Shown piece after piece: positions 57,465 to 64,000 of a stretch of 64,000 bases of DNA. Source of the stretch: Lunularia cruciata (Eukaryota; Streptophyta; Marchantiopsida; Lunulariales; Lunulariaceae); the NCBI GenBank assembly GCA_948567375.1, contig OX419759.1, positions 20,676,744 through 20,740,743 of the forward strand. The letters are read 5' to 3'. The notes beneath the pieces are model-generated. The model was given only the letters and a program-made list of their open reading frames with translations, was not told where the DNA came from and ran no database searches. The translations under genes and the position numbers were made by a program. Positions within the stretch are counted from its first letter, which is position 1. Each line of letters begins with the position of its first letter.

Positions 57465-58766
57465 TGTGATACCAAGAGCTAGCCATATGATCTAGATGTG
57501 AAATTTGGTTTGGTGACATTTAGAATGATGTTATACATGATGGTCAAAATAGAAAAGATAGAAGTATCACCAAAAGACTACTTCTACTAATAGGGCAGAA
57601 ACCAAAATAGACTTGAGAACCTTAGAACCAATAGCTAGACATATGATTTAAAGGTGAGAATTGGTTTGGTAACATCTGGAAGGATGTTACACATGATGGA
57701 CTAAACAGATCAGAAAGAGGTATCACCAAAAGGGGACTTCTACTAATAGAGTAGGAATCAAAATATACCTAAAATCTTTGAAGGTAATTTTGGAGGCCTA
57801 AACGGATGAATTAGGCCTTGAAAATGTGCAAACCCCCCCCCCTCCCCTCCCACCCAATGGAGGAAAGATTTGCCTTTCCCTTCCCCTGCTTTTTCTTGTC
57901 AAGAGCTTTCCAACGGTACCTTACGTGATTTTTGTCACGCCATTTGTAGTTCCGCATCTAGTTGCTCGGACACTGGAGTTCCAGTGATAGTAGTTAGAGT
58001 TATTCTAGTAGTTTCTTAGGGACTACTTTCCGACAGTCTGATTTGGTGTTTGGGGTACTGACTTCACGGTGGGGCCCACCGTCACTTTGCACCGTTCGCA
58101 CCGTCAAGTGTGCCGTCAGCGGGACCGTTAGGGTTCCAGTGCTAGCTCGAGTCCAGGGGGTATAGTTTCGAAGTGAGCTCCAGAGAGCTCACTCTTCTGA
58201 TGTTGAGCCTTCGAGTTCTTGGCTATGGTGGACAGAGGCCGGCGAGCGTCACCTGGATTCTCTATGATTGAGTGGGTGTGGCTTGACTGTAATTAGTGTC
58301 CAGTTGTTGGCAATTTATAGAGTGATAGATCAAGTACTGATCTAAGTTGAGTTGAAAGTGTTAAGCAATCTGATTATTGTGGCACTTTAGAGTCTATGTA
58401 TGACTTATATGTGAGTTGTGCTTCTATAGTGTATGATGTTGACAGCGATGTATGTTGTGTAGTGATGTATATATGCACGACATTTTGAGATTCCTACAAG
58501 AAGATTCCCTAAAACATTCCCTCCGATCAAAGCTTGTTTAGCCAACCAGATAGGACCTAGACCAGACATGTCACCCATCCAAGTAAGTAATCCAAGGGTG
58601 GATCTTGCTAACATGTCACCTATCTGTATCCCTAATCCTATGGTGGAGCTTCCTTGGAAGAGATCCTCTTTGTCTATATAATAAAGAGAAGGTGCTCCTT
58701 TGGGGCATCAAATGTTTGAGTGTGCAATCTGTGTTTTCTCTTTTCTCTTGTCCTCGGAGTATTACA
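57465..58766 (+). repeat. 3' LTR of B1, interrupted (1,302 bp)
   Basis: It runs from TGTGATACCAAGAGC to TATTACA. Without the insert at 57,933-58,482 it would be about 750 bp, as in the solo copy at 46,054. A C-rich run occurs near 57,831-57,850. The TATATAATAAAG box lies near 58,675. Confidence 0.92.
57933..58482 (+). mobile_element. Nested LTR-like insert (550 bp), CpG-rich
   Basis: It starts TGTCACGCC and ends GCACGACA (TG..CA) and interrupts the family-B LTR between GTGATTTT and TTTTGAGATTCC; TTTT is duplicated at the junction. It has many CpGs (for example near 58,085-58,150) within a CpG-poor host, which suggests recent insertion. No coding region, so probably a solo LTR of a third family. 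Confidence 0.8.
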
Positions 58767-60588
58767 ACAAGCCAAATATGCACATTGTTAGGCCATGCAT
58801 CTCTTAGCAATATAGTCCCACACCATGAACCAATCTTGAACAATGTGTGTGGAACAATCCTTTGCTAGCTATTGTCCCCCTCAGCCATGCAATTGATTGA
58901 TGAGGTCTACTTATAACATGATAGATCTTCCACCAACCATCCCATTGTGAGTGTTTTGGTCCCATGAGCTAACAAACTCAATGCATGACCAAACCTAAAA
59001 GCCACAACATGGACAAGGTAAAAGAGCCATTTTGCACTGGTAGAAATTTGGTATGCACAAGCAAAATTCTTGTATGCATAAGAAATCTAGTATGTGTAGG
59101 AAAGTTGGTATGCATATAAAATTTGGCATGCATAGGAAATTGGGTATAAATAGGCACAAGAACTTGGGTATATGTAGGCAAAACTCTTATATGAATAAGT
59201 GGGGTGTGGGATTTTAGAATGTGCAGCACCAACTTGTTTAGAATTTCAACATAAAACAAACTACTCATATGTGGGTGTGGGTATACCATACCAATTGCAA
59301 CCTTCAACCCTAGTAGATCTAGGTCTTACTCCTATATGTCCTCCACTCAAAATTTTGATTTGGGATTGGACCAACTAGCACTAATGTAATATGATCCTTC
59401 ATTTAATGAAGTTGATGAGCCAAGGCTTCTCCTCTATATCCTTCATGTTTTGTTCTTGGAAGCTCTTGACATTACCTCTCATTGCCATGATGCTTTAAAT
59501 GTTTTGTAGTTCTGTAAACACACTTTTCAAATTTTTTTATTCTACTTCCTATAAGTGTTCTCTCTCAGTTTTTAAAGCTCAAATGAAGCTCTATCCCTTC
59601 TTCAAAATCCTTTGAACTGCTCCACCCTTCTCATCAATTTTTAAAATTGGATGCCTTATGTATTCTCCTTACTCTTAATTTTACCACACCCCAAATTTGC
59701 TTGATTGATTTCCTTATCTAGGCTCTAATTTTGAAATTCAATGCACTTACTCTCTTAATTCTTCTTTACTAGGATGCACAAACCGTTCTCTCCTCTAAAG
59801 ATTCTAAAAATTCCCTATGTTATGTAGACCGTTCTCTTCTCTAAAGATTTCAAAAAATTCTCTTTGTTATGCAAATTCCCTTTGTCATCTAGCCTCTAAT
59901 CTTGAAGTTCAGCCCACTCGCTCTCTTAGTTCTTTGTTGCGATGCACATGCCTTTCTTACCTCCAAAGATTTCAAATATTCCTTTTACTTAGCCCATCCA
60001 TTATCTCAATTCTTCTTGTTGCATAGATCCTTTGCTCCTCTAAAGATTTTGAAATTTTTCTCTACTCATCCCACCTACTCTCTCAATTCTTCTTTCCTTA
60101 AAATGGGATTGAAATGGTCTGGAATTTTAGCTCCAAAAGTACATACTTAGTTCTCTTAAACCTCCTTTCCTCCTTAGCTCCATAATAAACCTCTCACAAT
60201 TTTAAAAAATCACCCAAAACCTTAAACCCTTCTACTCAATTATCAAAAAATTGGATGTCTTGTGTATTCTTCTCCTAAATCTTAATTTTTCCACACCCCA
60301 AATATGTCCAATCATTTTTGTTACACAACCTCTAATTTCGAAATTCTGCCTACACTCTCTCTCTCTCAATTCTTCTTTGTTGTGTTGTGTGAATACTTCA
60401 AACAAGAATTGCTTCTTAAAAGATCTACGCACTCGTGTCCATTATATGCATACATCTCTCTTTGTTTTTTTATTTCTAGGCTTGGATAATGATTTTCCAA
60501 ATATGCCTTTTCTTTTTTAGAGTATGATTGTAAATTTTTTTCATTTATGAATAAACACACATGAGAATATGACTAAAAATATCCTTTT
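58767..60588. other. CpG-poor sequence with a degenerate minisatellite
   Basis: From about 59,036 to 59,200 a unit of about 20 bases, roughly GGAAATTGGGTATGCATA, repeats with variation. Further on, TCTAAAGATTT and CTCTCAATTCTTCTTT phrases recur at about 59,740-60,100. No gene is identified. Confidence 0.5.
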
Positions 60589-60741
60589 TTAGGAATAAAC
60601 GCTCTCAAACTATGACTAAAGCTCTACAAATGTATATGAATCTATTGTCTCAAGAAATCCTATTTTAGGAATAAATGCTCTCAAACTATGACTAAAGCTC
60701 TACAAATGGATATGAATCTATTGTCTCAAAAAATCCTATTT
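60589..60741 (+). repeat. 76-bp tandem duplication
   Basis: GCTCTCAAACTATGACTAAA occurs at 60,601 and 60,677 in otherwise near-identical units. The first unit has ACGC where the second has ATGC. Confidence 0.9.
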
Positions 60742-61139
60742 TCTCTGAAAAATATAATAATCTATATAATAAAATGTAGATATGTGTGTTATTTCAAATT
60801 GTCTCTAGGGTTTAGCTTCTAATGGTGATGCTACATCCTCATTGGACACTTTTATGGGAATCACACTTAGTGATACTTTGACCTCTCTATCATCGATGAA
60901 AATTCCAAATTTGCATCCATTATATAAACATAGAGGTCCCAACACTAAGCCTATGTACTCCAATCAATCCCACCCATAGCAGCATACATATGTATAAGGA
61001 AAACCAAGAAAAACACTTTATTCAATTTATCTTGGATACAAGGAATTACTTGGTATCATATTGAATTCCAAACATTTCTCCATCACTTTTGCTCTTAAAT
61101 TTTCCCTATTCATATAGTGGGTGCCCATCTTGGTTCCTA

Positions 61140-61372
61140 TCATCTGCTTCATCTACTAAATCATCCTCTTCTGCCAATTCCCAAGTATCACATATATTTA
61201 CTAATAACTTATGTAGAATAATACAAGTTGATATCCATTTGATAAGATAGGTATTCCTACTTTTGTTGTTCAATTAAACCCTTGAATTTGATAAGGAATA
61301 CCACATAGCCTTGAGTATTCTTATACAATGTTCATTTATACTTAGGTGTGGAACACATATTTTTTGAAGTCA
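61140..61372 (-). pseudogene. PIF/Harbinger-type transposase remnant (C-terminal DDE end)
   Basis: Reading the minus strand from about 61,355 gives one frame with a single TAA: SINEHCIRILKAMWYSL, then KSRNTYLIKWISTCIILHKL, then an acidic tail. This matches the end of Harbinger-type nucleases, where the last catalytic glutamate sits in an EHCIG-LKGRW-SL block and is followed by W(I)xxCIxLH. The N-terminal part was not recognised upstream, so only a fragment remains. Confidence 0.65.
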
Positions 61373-64000
61373 TGTTTGTTTGTTGTGTGAGCTATTGTGA
61401 AGCCGGTTCTAGATATGACATTGGGATGTACCTAAAATGCACAAGCAAATATTTGTTGAGGTCAAAAGAGTCACCTATGACTCTTTGACTTAGATCTATC
61501 CAAAGAGTGAATTTTTCAAACATGGCATATTGTGACATGGGTCCAATATTCTTGAAACCAATCAACACCAATCAACAGTGAAGATTAACACAAAAAAGTA
61601 CCTTAAACTCATACAAATACAAGAAGTCAAATTCTATTGCAGGGAAATACAAACAAGACTGCAAATAAACTTTTGTATAATGAAGAAGAACCAACCAACC
61701 AGTGCACAATGATCCATGATGATCCCAACAGAAGAAAATATTATGAATCTTACCTCTTGCAAAAGGAAGCGCACTTCTTTGGGTCATCATAGATTACTTG
61801 ACAATCTTTTGAGTAAGATCCCTTCCTATTATAATAAGTTTCACCATCTATCTTGGGTATTTGAGCAAGAGTGAATAGAATTCTATCTACCAACCCAACA
61901 CACCTAGGAAATCTGTTCAATGCAAATGTGAATGATATTCAATAACTCTCTCCTCTATCTAGCCATTCTAATTCTATTGACATGGTATATAATATAGCTT
62001 TTTGTTATGTTTGGCTTGTTATCAGGGACTTGACTGATCAAGAGCAAGAGCAAACTAGATTGATGAAACATGCAGTGAGGACAAGGACAGTCACTTGTCT
62101 AGATATGTTCAATCATTACTAAGGCTAAGTATTAAAGTGACTAGATATCTTGGGTGGTCAATACTCATGAAGTTCCACAAGTCAATATTCAGGAGTTCAA
62201 TCAGATGACAATGCTGAGGTGTGTGTCTGTTTTTGTGTATATATATCTATGTGCAATGAGAAATAAAGGTTCAAAGGTTGGTGTGAGCATGTTTCAGCCA
62301 TGGAGATAGCTTTCGGGACAAGGAGTGAACCACATTATTTCTTGTTAGTCCTCTGATTTATGTTTAATGGGCCTTATGATGTGCTATAGCAAGAGGTCCT
62401 TGTGACTGTATTTTCTAACACTTTTATCACTCTTCCAATAAATATTGTTGTAGAGCTAGCACTTACACCCCAAAGGTTCACTCTCTTGAGTATCAAAGTG
62501 TCATTTTCACTATGTCCAAAGCAATCAAGAGCAATTGCACCTTGAAGCTAGATGGGAGCTTGGATTTTTCTTTGTGATTTCTCAAAGAGAACTGGATTTT
62601 TTTCAATGATCTCTACAAAAGTGAAAAAATTTTATTTATCTCCATCCACATTAACCATTTAAACATGTATGGTTTGAAAGTATGAAAGTAGTTTGCAAAA
62701 AATTCAGAAGATTGAGGAGTTTTTGGCAAAGATATCTCCTACTATGAGCAAACTCAAACCACTTGATACATAACATGCAGATGTCAATTTCAGATTGGTT
62801 ATAGCTCCACTCATTGTTGCTGAAGCTCCATCCAGGCCACTAGTCTGAGCTAAACTCATTCAGTTCATCCTTGAATTCCACCACCTCCATTTTGAGATAG
62901 CGATGCATATGTTTCTCAATTTTACTACTTTGAAGCTTGAAAATACTAAGTTTGGCACAATTTTGGCTATATATGATGAAAAAAAATATGAATCTCAATT
63001 CACTACTTAAAAGCTCATGATCACTAACACTCAACATAATTTAGGCTAGATATAATTAAAGCAAAATTTGAATCCAATCATATATCACAAGGAGTAATAA
63101 AATAATATTGAGCTTAGCCACAAGGAGTAGAAAATGTTTTCTATTTCTTGTCACATTAGGGAGTTTCAAAAATAAAGTTTCAAAGCTTAAATTGTCTTAA
63201 CTTTATTTATGAAGTCTAGGAAAATAGATATAGGGCCCACTTGCAAAGCAAAAGTGCACTTACTATTGACTTACATCCAAGTTTCTTATTTGTAATGAAC
63301 TCCATAATAGGTGCTTTGTAGGAAATAAAGGATGTGGAGTTTGTATCAGAACACCATAATTGCACTTAGGGTTAATAATAAATTATCCAATTTTAATTTC
63401 TCTTAAGAGGAGAGAGATGGATAATGGACTCTCAATTTCTCAATTCTCCTAATTTTCATCTATGTGAGCTCTCCATTTTTCTTGTACGTGTGACCTCTCC
63501 ATTCCATCTCTCTTGTGATCTTGATGTTTTATCATTTTGAATGAGTGTTTGTTAAGTTTATTTCTTATCTCCAAGATCAAGAGGTGAGGTGTACTCATCT
63601 CAAAAATCTTCTCATCTTCAAGAATACTAATGAGTGAGTCATTATAATTTTCCCTAGGTTCCTTATAAATTTTCCCTATGGCACCTTGTCGACATGGAGA
63701 TCACAAACATCAAGTGAGAGAGAGCAAGCACAAGAGTGAATTTCACATGTATATATTGGAGAAGTGAATGTTCCAAGTAGAGATTGACTAGTTTTGGATG
63801 TCACCATGGAGATTAGACTACTTTCAATGTAGCAAGAGTTTTCCTATTTTTTGGCAGAGCACGCTATGGAGTAGTACACGCTAAGAACTCCCAAGAAACA
63901 TAAAAGAATGTATAGAATGGAATGCACATATAGATTTGGAGATTGAGAAGGATGATGAATGTTTTGGGTATAATAGAAATGAAGAGGGAGATTTAGATAC
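61373..64000. other. CpG-poor, AT-rich sequence, no gene identified
   Basis: No LTR or known domain is seen. There is a short TATATATA run near 62,240. Confidence 0.5.

Larger units (their letters stand above)
52250..58766 (+). mobile_element. Ty3/gypsy chromovirus B1
   Basis: Only the last 87 bases of the 5' LTR are seen after the gap (to 52,336). Then follow the primer site, gag, protease, RT, RNase H, integrase, chromodomain, purine tract (57,450-57,464) and a 3' LTR at 57,465-58,766. It is better preserved than A1 and A2 but has lost catalytic residues in protease and integrase. The 3' LTR is enlarged by a nested insert. Confidence 0.93.

Overview
The window looks like nuclear DNA of a plant with a large, repeat-dominated genome. 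Supporting this are several decayed Ty3/gypsy chromoviruses (integrase followed by a chromodomain, initiator-Met tRNA primer sites), many solo LTRs, and almost no CpG over long stretches, with CGA-to-TGA stop codons as expected from methylated-cytosine decay. The species cannot be named from sequence alone. No conventional host gene with recognisable function is seen, and no rRNA, tRNA or CRISPR array.

Layout. 1-5,465: chromovirus A1 (5' LTR cut by the window edge). 5,466-6,659: an inverted LTR-A remnant, an LTR-B copy and a degenerate tandem array. 6,660-12,835: a second, more decayed family-A element (A2) with a 0.7 kb insertion in gag. 13,034-14,218: two family-B LTRs tail to tail. 14,219-18,100: CpG-free, decayed sequence with coding-like stretches that I cannot identify. 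About 18,130-44,740: a 26.6 kb island of different composition (CpG-containing, free of LTR-A and LTR-B). It holds an unbroken 687-codon orphan ORF (19,518-21,578), a full-length but frameshifted reverse-transcriptase gene of an unclassified Penelope-like type on the minus strand (23,930-26,160), a pogo/Tigger DNA transposon with intact 18-bp TIRs, TA target site and a probable 81-bp intron (37,514-39,590), a small foldback repeat family, and many short perfect hairpins. 44,740-64,000: CpG-poor flank again, with a family-B solo LTR, two family-A solo LTRs, a 200-base assembly gap, chromovirus B1 (52,250-58,766) whose 3' LTR carries a young nested LTR-like insert, and a PIF/Harbinger transposase remnant near 61.2 kb.

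Main points of interest. (1) The island contrasts sharply with its flanks; one member of its own repeat family lies outside it (46,963-47,050) with its CpGs turned into TpG/CpA, which ties island and flank to one genome and gives a relative clock. (2) Family-A LTRs are built from a roughly 60-bp module, present two to four times per LTR, packed with heat-shock-element-like GAA/TTC arrays just upstream of a TATAAATA box. This predicts heat-responsive transcription of a Ty3/gypsy element. (3) The orphan ORF and the RT gene in the island deserve homology searches.
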